In this document: positions 8,304-17,852 of the stretch, piece by piece
Layout of the letters: each line of letters opens with the position of its first letter
Position numbering within the stretch: the first letter of the stretch is position 1
DNA from: Desulfobacteraceae bacterium Eth-SRB1
GTDB lineage: Bacteria > Desulfobacterota > Desulfobacteria > Desulfobacterales > ETH-SRB1
DNA: 64,000 nucleotides
NCBI GenBank assembly: GCA_004193555.1
Contig: RPGP01000040.1
Span: forward strand, 501,127-565,126
Reading direction: 5' to 3'
The notes under the pieces: generated by a model
The model's input: the letters and a program-made list of their open reading frames with translations, nothing else
Told to the model about the DNA's origin: nothing
The model's database searches: none
Made by a program: the position numbers and the translations under genes

Positions 8304-9135
8304 GAGCATTATATCAGAATATATTACCCCCCTTTACCCGATCTCCACCCCTTTAAAACGCAGCGGCAATTTAAAAGAAAAGATTAAATGTATTCTGTTT
8401 GATATTTACGGCACACTTTTTATCAGCGGTTCAGGCGATATAGGCGCTGCAAAAAAGGAACCGCAAAAAGCAGGAAAAATTGAGCTATTGCTGCAAAAAT
8501 ACCGGATAAACAAAACCCCTGAAGCTGTTTTAAAAGATCTGTTCACTGCTATTGAAAACAAACATAAAATAATGAAGAAAAACGGGATAGATTTTCCGGA
8601 AATTGAGATAGACCGCATATGGATGGGTGTTCTTGAAAATAATAATCTGGACACGGCAAGGAACTTTGCGATAGAATATGAACTGATCACAAACCCTGTA
8701 TATCCTATGCCAAATTTAAAAGAGCTGATTTCCTCATGTACGGAAAAAAAGATATTGATGGGTATCATCTCAAATGCACAGTTCTATACATCATATCTTT
8801 TTGAATGGTTTCTGAATTCGAAATTAGAGGATCTTGGATTTAATCCTGATCTCTGTTTCTTCTCATACAGGCTGGGCAGGGCAAAACCTTCGCCATTTAT
8901 GTTCAAGACCGCTTCCGGAAAACTTAAAGAGATCAGTGTGCCGGCAAACTTAACCCTGTATGTAGGAAACGACATGTTAAACGATATCTATCCCGCAAAA
9001 CAGGCTGGACTTAATACAGCTCTCTTTGCAGGCGATGCAAGGTCTTTAAGACTTAGAGAAGATGCTCCGGAATGTAAAAATCTATCCGCCGATCTTGTTA
9101 TAACCGATCTTATACAACTTCTTGAGTTTATATAG
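8293..9135 (+). CDS. HAD-superfamily hydrolase
   Basis: Motif I is CILFDIYGTLF (about residue 37): the nucleophile Asp is present but the usual second Asp is Tyr, as in DxYGT haloacid-dehalogenase-like members. Motif II is GIISNAQ, motif III the lysine in LGRAKPSPFMF, and motif IV YVGNDMLNDIYPAKQAG. Between motifs I and II is a helical cap of about 110 residues (C1 type). It probably dephosphorylates a small sugar-phosphate made or used by the upstream glycosyltransferase or the downstream DUF89 protein; this comes from operon context only. The ATG overlaps the glycosyltransferase stop. Confidence 0.82.
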   Translation: MLNKSIISEYITPLYPISTPLKRSGNLKEKIKCILFDIYGTLFISGSGDIGAAKKEPQKAGKIELLLQKYRINKTPEAVLKDLFTAIENKHKIMKKNGIDFPEIEIDRIWMGVLENNNLDTARNFAIEYELITNPVYPMPNLKELISSCTEKKILMGIISNAQFYTSYLFEWFLNSKLEDLGFNPDLCFFSYRLGRAKPSPFMFKTASGKLKEISVPANLTLYVGNDMLNDIYPAKQAGLNTALFAGDARSLRLREDAPECKNLSADLVITDLIQLLEFI

Positions 9136-9189
9136 AAAAATGCAAAGCGATTAACCTCTGAACCGTGAACCGCATAATAAGGACACAAT

Positions 9190-10968
9190 ATGCATGAATT
9201 AGATAATAAAACCCGCCAGTTGCCGGATGAAAGCCCTGAAATGGATGCCTGGCTGACCACCTTCTTTATCGAAAACCATCTTGATTACTATGCCTACCCG
9301 GATCATGTGTCTTCTCCTGAACAGATCAGGTTTATTGTCTATACGGAAGAAGAAAAACGATATTATCCGTGTTCAGACCGCATGTTTGAAGCAATCATGA
9401 ACAAAAACAGTTCGGCCTTCATGCAAAAGAAATATAATGAGGTTCTTCAGAAAGTATTGAAGCTTATTGAAGAAAAAATTGAGAATGAAAAGGAAAAAGC
9501 CTATCTTGAATCCCTTATAATAACCAAGTATAAGCACGAAACAAGAGATGAAATAATGATACCGTCCCGCCTGGAAAAGCGCCTCCTCGGAATCTTTTTA
9601 AACCGCACCCAAATTGAAGACCCCTGCATTTGTGATAAAAATCTGCGAAATAGCAGGGCAGGCAAAGCATTAAGCTCAAAAGCCTTTGTCAGGGCCATGA
9701 ACCATGCGGATGCCTCATATATGAAAACGCTTCCTGACACACTTTCAGAGATAAGAAAGATCGTGCATCATCTCGAACTAAAAAGGCTGTTTTCCCTGTC
9801 AATAGAAAGATCTCTCTGGGAATCTGATAAAGCAACGGGCTACACAAAGGATGACTATTTATCCATTTTTAAGCGCCGGTTCTCCGGAAACGGTTTTGAA
9901 CCCCTGCTTCATTTCCTTGGAATACAGGAGAATAAAGGGTCCGGGCCAAAAAGGATACTCTGGCTTGCTGACGAAGCCGGGGAAATAATTGTAGATTTTA
10001 CCATAATCGGGTATCTAACAAAGCTTGGACATAAAATCATTATTGCGTTCAAAGAGGGGCCGCTTTTTACAAAAATAGATTTTAAGAATGCTATTGGAGA
10101 CGAAATATTGGGCAGCTACCTTGAAGAAGCATTATTTGTTCACGAAAAAACCCTCGGCAAAAAAGAATTAGCCGCTCTGCTGAGAAGCGATAAAAATATC
10201 ATAGCCATATCAGACGGAACCCGTGAAAATCTCAACTTTATTCTTGCATCTACGACATTTGCCAGAATTTTCAAAGAGGTTGACGGCGTTATATCCAGGG
10301 GAAACGATCAACGGCGGCGGTTCTTTGATACACATTTTCAATTTACCCAGGACATCTATAATATCTCGGCAGGCGATGAGGATTCGGTTCTGATAAGTTT
10401 TAAGCCCAGGCATCCGGCAGTAATCAAATTTACTCATCATGACCTTGAAAAGAAAGCAAAAACAATTATTGATCAAATGGAAGATGCAAAGGAAAAGGGC
10501 ATGACAGTAATATTTTACAGCGGGATTGTCGGTTCAATCCCCGGAAAGATAGAAATGGCAAAAAACATTATGTCTGTTTCCATAAACTATCTGAAGCGGC
10601 AGCTTGACATGACATTTATAATAAACCCGTCTGAATATTATGAATCCGGAATGGATGCGGATGACCTGATGTATATGTGGGAAATTGTCCAGAGAAGCGG
10701 CTTAATCGACATATGGCGGTTTCAGGCTTATGATGATATTGTCCATGCATTTCAGACCATGGATAAAAAGGTACCTCCTGAATGGGTGGGTAAAGACGCG
10801 ACATTCAGCACCGGATGCACAAAGGAGATGAAAGTCGCCCTTGAAGTCCAGCAAAGACATCCTGAAATGCAGATTATAGGGCCTGCCAGAGAAAGGTTCC
10901 TGAGGCGTGATAAATACGGCATCGGCAAAATGTACGATCAAAGGCTGAGCGAAATCTGCCGGCAGTAG
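9190..10968 (+). CDS. DUF89/ARMT1-like metal-dependent phosphatase, 592 aa
   Basis: The C-terminal two thirds match the DUF89 damage-control phosphatase fold. Metal-site residues lie in LWLADEAGEIIVDF (D261, E265). SDGTRENLNF follows near 342, then a basic GVISRGNDQRRRF loop near 366 corresponding to the phosphate-binding region. The N-terminal 200 residues are helical and lack a named domain. DUF89 enzymes remove phosphate from overflow or damaged sugar-phosphates such as fructose-1-phosphate. Lying 54 bp after the HAD gene in the same direction, it probably belongs to the same operon. It is longer than stand-alone bacterial DUF89 proteins (about 280-300 aa). Confidence 0.75.
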   Translation: MHELDNKTRQLPDESPEMDAWLTTFFIENHLDYYAYPDHVSSPEQIRFIVYTEEEKRYYPCSDRMFEAIMNKNSSAFMQKKYNEVLQKVLKLIEEKIENEKEKAYLESLIITKYKHETRDEIMIPSRLEKRLLGIFLNRTQIEDPCICDKNLRNSRAGKALSSKAFVRAMNHADASYMKTLPDTLSEIRKIVHHLELKRLFSLSIERSLWESDKATGYTKDDYLSIFKRRFSGNGFEPLLHFLGIQENKGSGPKRILWLADEAGEIIVDFTIIGYLTKLGHKIIIAFKEGPLFTKIDFKNAIGDEILGSYLEEALFVHEKTLGKKELAALLRSDKNIIAISDGTRENLNFILASTTFARIFKEVDGVISRGNDQRRRFFDTHFQFTQDIYNISAGDEDSVLISFKPRHPAVIKFTHHDLEKKAKTIIDQMEDAKEKGMTVIFYSGIVGSIPGKIEMAKNIMSVSINYLKRQLDMTFIINPSEYYESGMDADDLMYMWEIVQRSGLIDIWRFQAYDDIVHAFQTMDKKVPPEWVGKDATFSTGCTKEMKVALEVQQRHPEMQIIGPARERFLRRDKYGIGKMYDQRLSEICRQ

Positions 10969-11135
10969 GCAGAGGTCGGAAATCGGAAACCAGAAGTAGG
11001 GGCTGGCCCCTGTGCCTGCCCAATTCACGTGCCACGGATCGGAGATCAGAGGTCGGAGTAAGGATTTATGTTCGTCGATTGAAAAGGTAGAGCGAAGCGA
11101 CATCATTATTCGACGTTCATCTTTCAAAACAACTC
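10969..11135. repeat. dispersed repeat block (GAGGTCGGA-type plus GCGACATCATTATTCGACG)
   Basis: Contains AGAGGTCGGA-type heptads. GGGGCTGGCCCCTGTGCCTG (10999 onward) recurs in inverted orientation near 35322-35352. GCGACATCATTATTCGACG (about 11097) recurs at 14650. No coding potential is seen. The rest of the gap to 11229 holds only TTAACACCTAACAC-type repeats. Confidence 0.7.
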
Positions 11136-11228
11136 CGTATGGTATAAATGCAACCTGTGAACGTTTACAGAACAACTTGGGCGCTTAACTTAACACCTAA
11201 CACTTAACACCTAACACATTTTATTAAA

Positions 11229-12248
11229 TTGGAACCCTCAATACTCATTAAAATAATCATAATATTTCTTCTGCTGCTTTTTTCCGGCTTCTTTTCAGGG
11301 TCTGAGACCGCTATCTTTTCCCTCTCCCTTATGCAGCGCGAACGTATAAGAAGAAGCGGAAATAAACGGGCAGGTCTAATAGAAAAACTTCTATCACAGC
11401 CAAAACGGCTGATTATAACAATACTTATGGGCAACGACCTGGTCAATATCGCTGCATCGGTTGTCGCAACCTGCCTGTTTGTATCCCTTGTCGGCGAATA
11501 CGGCAAATGGGCTACGATTGCAATTATGACACCTGCAACCCTTATATTTGCAGAAATTATACCAAAAACTTTTTGTGTCGCCCACAATGAGCGTGTCGCC
11601 CCTCTTGTATCCGGCCCTCTTTACCTGTTTTCAAAACTAATTGCCCCTTTGCGCTGGATTTTCAATGAGTCGGCGAATTTAATAATCAAATTTTCAGGCT
11701 TTGAAAAACGAAAAGCTCCAGCCGCAATCATGGAGGATGATTTCCGGGACATGGTTGACTTAAGCCACGAAGACGGGGAGCTGAAAAAGATGGAAAAGGA
11801 GCTTATCCATAATGTTTTTGAATTCAGCGATACTAATCTCTTTGAAGTCATGACCCCGCTGGATAAAATGTTCTGCCTGACTGAAGACATGGATATTGAA
11901 ACAATTATAAGACGTGTAAAAGATAGCCATTTTTCCAGGATCCCTGTTTGCAAAGAAAATATTAATAACATTACAGGCATTCTGTATGTAAAGGACCTGC
12001 TAAAGATTAAAATTAAGAAAATAAGCTTCAAAACAAAACCGCTGCCGAAGATATGCAGGAAACCGTTTTTCATCCCGGAAACAACAAAGGTTGATGAACT
12101 CTTTTATATCCTGAAGCAGAAACACACACATATAGCAATTTGCCTGAATAAACAGGGAAAGGTTGCCGGACTTGTTACAATGGAAGATCTGCTGGAAGAA
12201 CTGTTTGGTGAAATCTACGACGAACATGACATGGAGGGTGCAGGATGA
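11229..12248 (+). CDS. CNNM/HlyC-CorC family membrane protein (DUF21 + CBS pair)
   Basis: The N-terminal DUF21 region (about 1-190) has four hydrophobic segments, starting ILIKIIIIFLLLLFSGFFSGSETAIFSLS; the SGFFSGSETA motif is diagnostic. A CBS pair follows (VMTPLDKMFCLTEDMDIETII through GLVTMEDLLEELFGEIYDE). The C-terminal CorC_HlyC domain is missing, so the protein ends right after the second CBS motif. Members are implicated in Mg2+/Co2+ transport. The start is TTG at 11229 without a clear ribosome-binding site, so it is uncertain. It overlaps the next, longer paralogue by 4 bp (ATGA). Confidence 0.85.
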   Translation: MEPSILIKIIIIFLLLLFSGFFSGSETAIFSLSLMQRERIRRSGNKRAGLIEKLLSQPKRLIITILMGNDLVNIAASVVATCLFVSLVGEYGKWATIAIMTPATLIFAEIIPKTFCVAHNERVAPLVSGPLYLFSKLIAPLRWIFNESANLIIKFSGFEKRKAPAAIMEDDFRDMVDLSHEDGELKKMEKELIHNVFEFSDTNLFEVMTPLDKMFCLTEDMDIETIIRRVKDSHFSRIPVCKENINNITGILYVKDLLKIKIKKISFKTKPLPKICRKPFFIPETTKVDELFYILKQKHTHIAICLNKQGKVAGLVTMEDLLEELFGEIYDEHDMEGAG

Positions 12249-13477
12249 CAATTTTAAGCATCATTATAATCATCCTCTGCATCCTTATGCAGGCTTTTTT
12301 TTCCGGCTCTGAGATGGTGCTGATAGCATCCAGCAAGCTGGGGCTCAGGCAAAAGATCGCAAAAGGGTCAAAAGGAGCAAAACTTGCCCTGGATATGATC
12401 AATAACCGGCAATGGTTTCTCGCTACGACAAGCACAGGAACAAATATGTTTGTGATAATATCCTCTGTTACCGCTGCAGTCTTGTTTCATCGTATTTTCG
12501 GAACATATGGAGAACTTCTCACAATTATCATCATTTCTCCCGTGCTGCTTATGTTCGGAGAAATAATTCCAAGAACACTATTCCAGCAAAAGGCAACTGA
12601 AATCGCCCCAAAAATTGCCCGCACATTACAGTTTGCTTCCAGGATTATCGCCCCTGTCACACACCTGGTTTTTTGGACAAGCAAACTCATCTATGGCCGT
12701 CTGGTACAGGAAGCCTTTAAAAAACAACATCTAATAACCAGAGAGGATCTGGCCCTGATGTTAAGTATCCCAGGCGAAGACAGCGATATGTCAGGGAAGG
12801 AAAAGAAGCTTGTTCGCAGGGTTTTTCACCTTGCCAGATCGGATGTTGCAGATGTAATGGTTCCCCTTATTAATGTTACCGCCATACCCGAAACAGCCTC
12901 TGTAAAAGATGCAATAGCTATAATAGGCCGAACCGGGCATTCAAGGCTCCCGGTTTTTAAAGAAAGAATCGACAACTTAACAGGCACGATATATGCTAAA
13001 GATCTGCTTGATGTACATGATATACAGATGCATATCGGTCAATATATACGGAAGCCGATTTATGTTCCGGAATTTAAAAGGGCGGACGAGCTTCTGGTCT
13101 TATTCCAAAAAACCCGCAACTCCATTGCAATCGTTGTTGACGAATACGGAGGAGCTGCCGGAATCATAACAATTGAGGATATCCTCGAAGAGGTAGTAGG
13201 GGAAATCCGTGATGAATATGATATGGAAACAAGTCAGCTTGTCATGCTTGACAAAAACCGGTTCCTTGTAAACGCCGGAATGGAAATTGAGAGCGCCAAT
13301 GAAAAAATGAACCTGAACCTGCCGAAAGAGGACTATGAAACCATCGGGGGATTCCTGCTGAAACATCTGGGAAAGATACCTCAAAAAGGGGAAACATTCA
13401 TATACAAAAATATAAAGTTCACAGTCATGCAATCCGGTAAAAGAGCAATCCGTGAAATTATTATAGAAAAAAAGTAA
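12245..13477 (+). CDS. CNNM/HlyC-CorC family membrane protein (full length)
   Basis: Paralogue of the gene before it: DUF21 segment with [18 protein letters not shown], then CBS motifs ([44 protein letters not shown]) and a C-terminal CorC_HlyC domain ([21 protein letters not shown] through IIIEKK). The two genes are translationally coupled, and the shorter partner lacks the last domain, so a heteromeric membrane complex is plausible. Role: Mg2+/Co2+ efflux or its regulation, known for the family but not shown here. Confidence 0.87.
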   Translation: MTILSIIIIILCILMQAFFSGSEMVLIASSKLGLRQKIAKGSKGAKLALDMINNRQWFLATTSTGTNMFVIISSVTAAVLFHRIFGTYGELLTIIIISPVLLMFGEIIPRTLFQQKATEIAPKIARTLQFASRIIAPVTHLVFWTSKLIYGRLVQEAFKKQHLITREDLALMLSIPGEDSDMSGKEKKLVRRVFHLARSDVADVMVPLINVTAIPETASVKDAIAIIGRTGHSRLPVFKERIDNLTGTIYAKDLLDVHDIQMHIGQYIRKPIYVPEFKRADELLVLFQKTRNSIAIVVDEYGGAAGIITIEDILEEVVGEIRDEYDMETSQLVMLDKNRFLVNAGMEIESANEKMNLNLPKEDYETIGGFLLKHLGKIPQKGETFIYKNIKFTVMQSGKRAIREIIIEKK

Positions 13478-13645
13478 CTATTCAGCTACAGACTTGTCCG
13501 CCTATCTTTGAAGGATTCACACAGACTAATTAATAGATAAACGTTCATCTTTTCCAGTTTCTATTTTCTAATTTCAGCGTTCCGTGAACGCTTACAGATT
13601 TTTTCTGTACTCTCCGTGGGCTCTGTGGTATAAAATAAACTTTTT

Positions 13646-14611
13646 ATGAATAAAATAATTACCCAGATTTATGAGGTGCAAACCCCTTCTGAGGCTGAAA
13701 AGCTTATAGAGCTTGGAGTGGATCATATCGGCAGTGTCGTTGTTTCCAGGAAGAAATGGAAACACCCATTAATAAAAGACACAATAAATCTAATCGATTC
13801 TTCAACCTCAAAAAGTAGCCTTATTTTGCTTTTTAATGATCCTGATACTGTTTTTCGCACTCTGGATTATTATCAGCCCGATATCGTGCATTTTTGTGAA
13901 GCTTTAATAGACAACAGCGGTATTTCCAGAATCTGTATCGATTTGCTTGACCTGCAAAAAAATGTTAAAGAAAAATTTCCTGTAATCAAAATAATGAGGT
14001 CTATTCCAATATCTGAACCAGGCATCAGCCCAGACTTCGGCATTGTTCCTTCAATTGAACTTGCCCGTATATTCGAGCCGGCAAGCGATTATTTTTTAAC
14101 AGACACCCTGCTTGTTAAAAAAAACGGAAATTCTATTGACTGTCAGCCGGTTAAAGGTTTTGTGGGGATAACCGGTCAGACATGCGACTGGAATACAGCG
14201 GCAAAACTTGTTGAATCGAGCAGCATACCGGTAATTTTAGCGGGCGGAATCACGCCGGATAATGTCTATGCCGGCATAATGCATGTTCACCCTGCAGGTG
14301 TTGACAGTTGCACCGGAACAAATGCAATAGACCAGAAAGGACACGCCATAAGGTTTAAAAAAGACTTTGACAGGGTCAAACGGTTTGTTGAAGAGGCGCG
14401 CAGGGCGGAAGGCAGAGGTCGGAGGACAGAGGTCGGAGGTCGGAGGTCGGAGGACAGAGGGCGGAAGGCAGAGGTCGGAGGACAGAGGTCGGAGGTCGGA
14501 GGTCGGAGGTCGGAGGACAGAGGTCGGAGGACAGAGGTCGGAGGACAGAGGTCGGAGAAGAGAAAAGATGAACATCGAACATCGAACGTCCAACATCGAA
14601 TGATGAATTAG
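13646..14611 (+). CDS. TrpF-like (phosphoribosylanthranilate isomerase family) protein with repeat-encoded tail
   Basis: Residues 1-245 form a TIM barrel of the TrpF type: GVDHIGSVVVS, KIMRSIPIS, GFVGITGQTCDWNTAAKLV and the phosphate loop LAGGITPDNV..AGVDSCTG. The KxCG motif that holds the catalytic cysteine in true TrpF is replaced by TQIYEVQT, and no other trp gene is nearby, so the function is probably different. From about residue 250 the frame runs into a 7-bp-unit DNA repeat and encodes an Arg/Gly/Glu-rich tail (RRSEDRGRK and similar). The natural end was probably near FVEEARRA; the tail looks acquired. Confidence 0.7.
   Translation: MNKIITQIYEVQTPSEAEKLIELGVDHIGSVVVSRKKWKHPLIKDTINLIDSSTSKSSLILLFNDPDTVFRTLDYYQPDIVHFCEALIDNSGISRICIDLLDLQKNVKEKFPVIKIMRSIPISEPGISPDFGIVPSIELARIFEPASDYFLTDTLLVKKNGNSIDCQPVKGFVGITGQTCDWNTAAKLVESSSIPVILAGGITPDNVYAGIMHVHPAGVDSCTGTNAIDQKGHAIRFKKDFDRVKRFVEEARRAEGRGRRTEVGGRRSEDRGRKAEVGGQRSEVGGRRSEDRGRRTEVGGQRSEKRKDEHRTSNVQHRMMN
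14397..14560. repeat. heptad tandem repeat (GGAGGTC/GGAGGAC/AGAGGTC)
   Basis: About 23 copies of related 7-bp units make a GA-rich strand-biased array inside the 3' end of the TrpF-like frame. All three + frames stay open, which creates several false ORFs. Similar units lie at 10969-11060 and 35340-35520. Confidence 0.92.
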
Positions 14612-14730
14612 GAATTCTGCAAATTTATAAACTGGCGGAGCGGAGCGACATCATTATTCGACGTTGGACGTTCGATGTTGGACGTTCGTCTTTTAATATC
14701 TTCGATGTTGGACGTTCATCTTTTAAACAG
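14568..14730. repeat. palindromic repeat (AACATCGAACGTCC arms)
   Basis: Left arm GAACATCGAACATCGAACGT (14570 onward) pairs with GACGTTGGACGTTCGATGTT (14662 onward). The core GCGACATCATTATTCGACG is shared with 11097. It lies directly upstream of efp and may terminate upstream transcription. Confidence 0.75.
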
Positions 14731-14748
14731 AAAAAGGAATAATAAACC

Positions 14749-15312
14749 ATGTATGAAAGCGGAGACTTGAGAAAAGGGCTTAAAATCGAAATCGATGGTG
14801 AGCCCTTTGTTATTGTGCAGTTTAACTTTGTAAAGCCGGGCAAGGGCCACTCCCTGTATAAATGCAAATTAAAAAACATGCTCACAGGAGTTCAATTTGA
14901 TAAGACATTCAGATCCAGCGAAAAATTTAATGAAGCAAACCTGGAAGAACTCGAAATGGAATATCTATATTCAGAAGACGATAATTATTGTTTTATGAAT
15001 ACATCCACCTATGAACAGGAGTTTCTTCCAGAAAACCAGATTGAAGAGTCAAAGAAATTTTTAAAGGAAAACACGGTTTGCAATGTTTTAATGTTTGAAG
15101 AAAAACCGATAGGCATTTCCCTGCCTAATTTCGTTAATCTCAATATCGTTGAAACCGACCCATGGGTAAAGGGTGATACAGCAGCCGGAAGCACAAAGCC
15201 GGCAACGCTTGAAACAGGCTATGTTGTTCAGGTGCCGCCCTTTATAGAAAAAGAAGAACTTGTACGGATTGATACCAGAACGGGCGAATATGTTGAGCGG
15301 GTGAAAAAATAA
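14749..15312 (+). CDS. efp: Elongation factor P
   Basis: 187 residues, normal EF-P length, with three domains. The KOW-like N-terminal domain carries the modifiable lysine K32 in FVKPGKGHS. The OB domains contain EFLPENQI and NVLMFEEKPIGISLPNFVNL, and the C terminus has DTAAGSTKPATLETGYVVQVPPFIEKEELVRIDTRTGEY (quoted by landmarks around 140-180). EF-P rescues ribosomes stalled at polyproline. No lysyl-modification enzymes (EpmA/B) are in the window. Start ATG at 14749 follows AAAGGAATAATAAACC. Confidence 0.96.
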   Translation: MYESGDLRKGLKIEIDGEPFVIVQFNFVKPGKGHSLYKCKLKNMLTGVQFDKTFRSSEKFNEANLEELEMEYLYSEDDNYCFMNTSTYEQEFLPENQIEESKKFLKENTVCNVLMFEEKPIGISLPNFVNLNIVETDPWVKGDTAAGSTKPATLETGYVVQVPPFIEKEELVRIDTRTGEYVERVKK

Positions 15313-15315
15313 TTG

Positions 15316-15388
15316 AATCACGAAAGTACGAAAACACGAAAACCCTGATCTTTTTTCGTGCTTTCAATGTTTCGTGCTTTCGTGATTA
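15316..15388. terminator. hairpin repeat, CACGAAAG type, after efp
   Basis: AATCACGAAAGTACGAAAAC and, reversed, AATCACGAAAGCACGAAAC form a long stem with a T-rich loop. It probably ends efp transcription. Related CACGAAG hairpin arms sit in the element at 57877-58088. Confidence 0.6.
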
Positions 15389-15425
15389 ATTTCAAATTGA
15401 GTTATTACTTTAAACGAGGCTATCC

Positions 15426-16955
15426 ATGATATTGATAATAGATTTTGGCTCACAGTATAACCAGCTTATAGCGCGCCGCGTTCGTGAATGTAGTGTTTAC
15501 TGCCGTATAGATCCGCCTGATGCTGGTCTTGATTATATAAAATCGCTCAATCCAAAAGGCATAATATTATCAGGCGGGCCTTCCAGCATATATGAAAAAA
15601 ACAGCCCTGAAATTGACAGGAAAATTTTTGATTTGAAAATTCCTGTGCTTGGGATCTGCTACGGCATGCAGTTTATGATCGATGCTCTCGGCGGAACCGT
15701 AAAAAAGGCTGCAAAACGAGAATACGGCCTTGCTGATCTCCAAATAAAACAGCAGGCATGGCTTTTCAAAAAGGTGGACAAAAAAACAAAATGCTGGATG
15801 AGCCACGGCGATTCAATCGAAAAGCTCCCGCGCGGGTTTAAAATAACAGCTTCAACAAAAAACACAAAAATAGCCGCAACCGCTGATATTGTAAAAAATC
15901 TTTACGGCCTCCAGTTCCATCCTGAAGTTCAACACACACCCTGCGGCAAAAAAATGCTTCGCAACTTTCTTTTTGATGTATGCAAATGCAAACGCACATG
16001 GACAATGAAATCCTTTGCAAAAGATTCAATCGCTCAGATCAAAGAGACCGTCAAAGACAAAAAGGTTATCCTCGGTTTAAGCGGCGGGGTTGATTCCTCT
16101 GTAGCCGCCATGCTTATCCACAGGGCCTTAGGAAAAAACCTTACCTGTATATTTGTGGATAACGGAGTTATGCGAAAAGATGAAGCAAAAAAGCTGAAAA
16201 AAACTTTAAAGCAATATATGGGGCTTAATATACGTTTTATAAATGCGGCGAACAAATTTTTAAAGGCTCTGGCAGGTGTGACAGATCCTGAAAAAAAGAG
16301 AAAAATTATCGGCCGCATTTTTATTGAGGTTTTTGAATCTGAAGCAAAAAAAATAAAAGGCGCCGATTATTTAGCCCAGGGAACGCTGTATCCTGATGTT
16401 ATCGAATCAATATCCGCATTTGGAGGACCCTCAGCGGTTATAAAATCACATCATAATGTAGGCGGCCTCCCCAAAAAAATGAAATTAAAGCTTCTGGAGC
16501 CGTTAAAATATCTGTTCAAGGATGAAGTCCGCCTTCTTGGCAGAGAAATCGGCCTTCCGGAAGAATTAATATGGCGCCAGCCTTTTCCCGGGCCTGGTCT
16601 TGCCGTCAGGATAATAGGAGAAATAACAAAAAAACGGCTTTCAATACTGAGAGAAGCTGATGACATTTTGCTTGAAGAAATAAAAAATAGCGGCTATTAT
16701 AAAAAATTGTGGCAGTCTTTTGCGGTTCTTTTGCCGATTAAAAGTGTCGGCGTAATGGGAGATATGAGAACCTATGAAAATATTCTGGCAATCAGGGCGG
16801 TCACAAGCAAAGATGCAATGACCGCTGACTGGGCTAAACTGCCTCACAAATTATTAGGCAATATTTCAAACAGGATAATAAATGAAACATCCGGTATAAA
16901 CAGGGTTGTTTATGATATCAGCTCAAAGCCGCCAAGCACAATTGAATGGGAATAG
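15426..16955 (+). CDS. guaA: GMP synthase (glutamine-hydrolysing)
   Basis: Full length, 509 aa. The class I glutamine amidotransferase domain carries SGGPSSIY, the nucleophile cysteine in LGICYGMQ and the His-Glu pair in LQFHPEV. The ATP-pyrophosphatase domain has the P-loop LGLSGGVDSSVAA. The dimerisation domain ends with PFPGPGLAVRI and the conserved IVYDISSKPPSTIEWE terminus. It converts XMP to GMP. guaB is not in the window. The gene is followed by a coiled-coil membrane protein and kdsB, possibly one operon. Confidence 0.97.
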   Translation: MILIIDFGSQYNQLIARRVRECSVYCRIDPPDAGLDYIKSLNPKGIILSGGPSSIYEKNSPEIDRKIFDLKIPVLGICYGMQFMIDALGGTVKKAAKREYGLADLQIKQQAWLFKKVDKKTKCWMSHGDSIEKLPRGFKITASTKNTKIAATADIVKNLYGLQFHPEVQHTPCGKKMLRNFLFDVCKCKRTWTMKSFAKDSIAQIKETVKDKKVILGLSGGVDSSVAAMLIHRALGKNLTCIFVDNGVMRKDEAKKLKKTLKQYMGLNIRFINAANKFLKALAGVTDPEKKRKIIGRIFIEVFESEAKKIKGADYLAQGTLYPDVIESISAFGGPSAVIKSHHNVGGLPKKMKLKLLEPLKYLFKDEVRLLGREIGLPEELIWRQPFPGPGLAVRIIGEITKKRLSILREADDILLEEIKNSGYYKKLWQSFAVLLPIKSVGVMGDMRTYENILAIRAVTSKDAMTADWAKLPHKLLGNISNRIINETSGINRVVYDISSKPPSTIEWE

Positions 16956-17025
16956 AAGAGCAGATGTCGGATGTCAGCTATAATTAAAAAAATAATTCTT
17001 TGCGTGCTTGCGGTGAAAATAAAAA

Positions 17026-17844
17026 ATGACAGATAACGAAAATTCCAGATTTAAGATACGCCTTGACGACGAAACTCCGGATTCCGGGTTTCAGGAAGAG
17101 CTTGAGGATCAGCGGCTAAAAAAATTAAGCCGCAGGATTACACTTGTTTCAATACTAATCCCATGCCTTATATGCGTTATACTTTTTGTCGCTTACCTCG
17201 ACATAAAAAAAAGGATCGACGGTATGCACAACACAGGGGAGACCCTTTCTCAGGATCTTGGCGCGAGGGTATCGTCCATGTCTGCAAAACATGCAAAACT
17301 GGATGAGTCGATTAATAAAACAACATCCTCCATGCAAAAAGAATTAAATGAGGCGACAACAGCTATAAAATATATCAGATCCGCAAGAAAAGTCGATAAT
17401 AAAAAATTCAACAACTCAACAGATAAAATCGAAAAAAAACTGGAAAACGCTTACAAAGATCTTGAAATTGCCGCATCAAAGATCAAGATACTGGATTCGG
17501 GTTTTAAAAAGGAACTGACAGATCTTAACAAAGGGCTCAATAAGGCAAAGCAAGAGTTAAGCAAATTGCAGGCAGATATTGCTGCCCTGTCATCTGCAAA
17601 AATAGACAAAAAAATATTTGATATTGTGCTTAAAAAGGAACAGAAGGTTTTTCAGCAGAAGCTGGACAAAACAGCAAGGGACCTTGAAGATAAGATTAAA
17701 TCCATCCAAAACAGCTTAAAAAAAGTTAAAAAAACTGCCACTTCAAGCCAGCCGTCATCAAAGCCTGCGCCTTCCAAAAAGCCTGCCTCTGAAACCGCGC
17801 CTCTAAAACCAGGGGATATTATTGAGCATAATATCAAAGAATAG
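17026..17844 (+). CDS. Coiled-coil single-pass membrane protein, unknown function
   Basis: A charged cytoplasmic N terminus of about 42 residues is followed by one membrane helix (LVSILIPCLICVILFVAYL, about 44-62). A long heptad-rich, Lys/Glu-rich coiled coil then runs to about residue 235, ending in a Ser/Pro/Lys-rich tail (SSKPAPSKKPASETAPL). No enzymatic motif is visible. It ends 8 bp before kdsB, so it is probably cotranscribed with it, but a link to lipopolysaccharide is only positional. Confidence 0.72.
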   Translation: MTDNENSRFKIRLDDETPDSGFQEELEDQRLKKLSRRITLVSILIPCLICVILFVAYLDIKKRIDGMHNTGETLSQDLGARVSSMSAKHAKLDESINKTTSSMQKELNEATTAIKYIRSARKVDNKKFNNSTDKIEKKLENAYKDLEIAASKIKILDSGFKKELTDLNKGLNKAKQELSKLQADIAALSSAKIDKKIFDIVLKKEQKVFQQKLDKTARDLEDKIKSIQNSLKKVKKTATSSQPSSKPAPSKKPASETAPLKPGDIIEHNIKE

Positions 17845-17852
17845 GATTCCAG

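Noticed and set aside
14237-14603. Several overlapping open frames on both strands
   Set aside because: All are by-products of the heptad array, which lacks stop codons in every frame.
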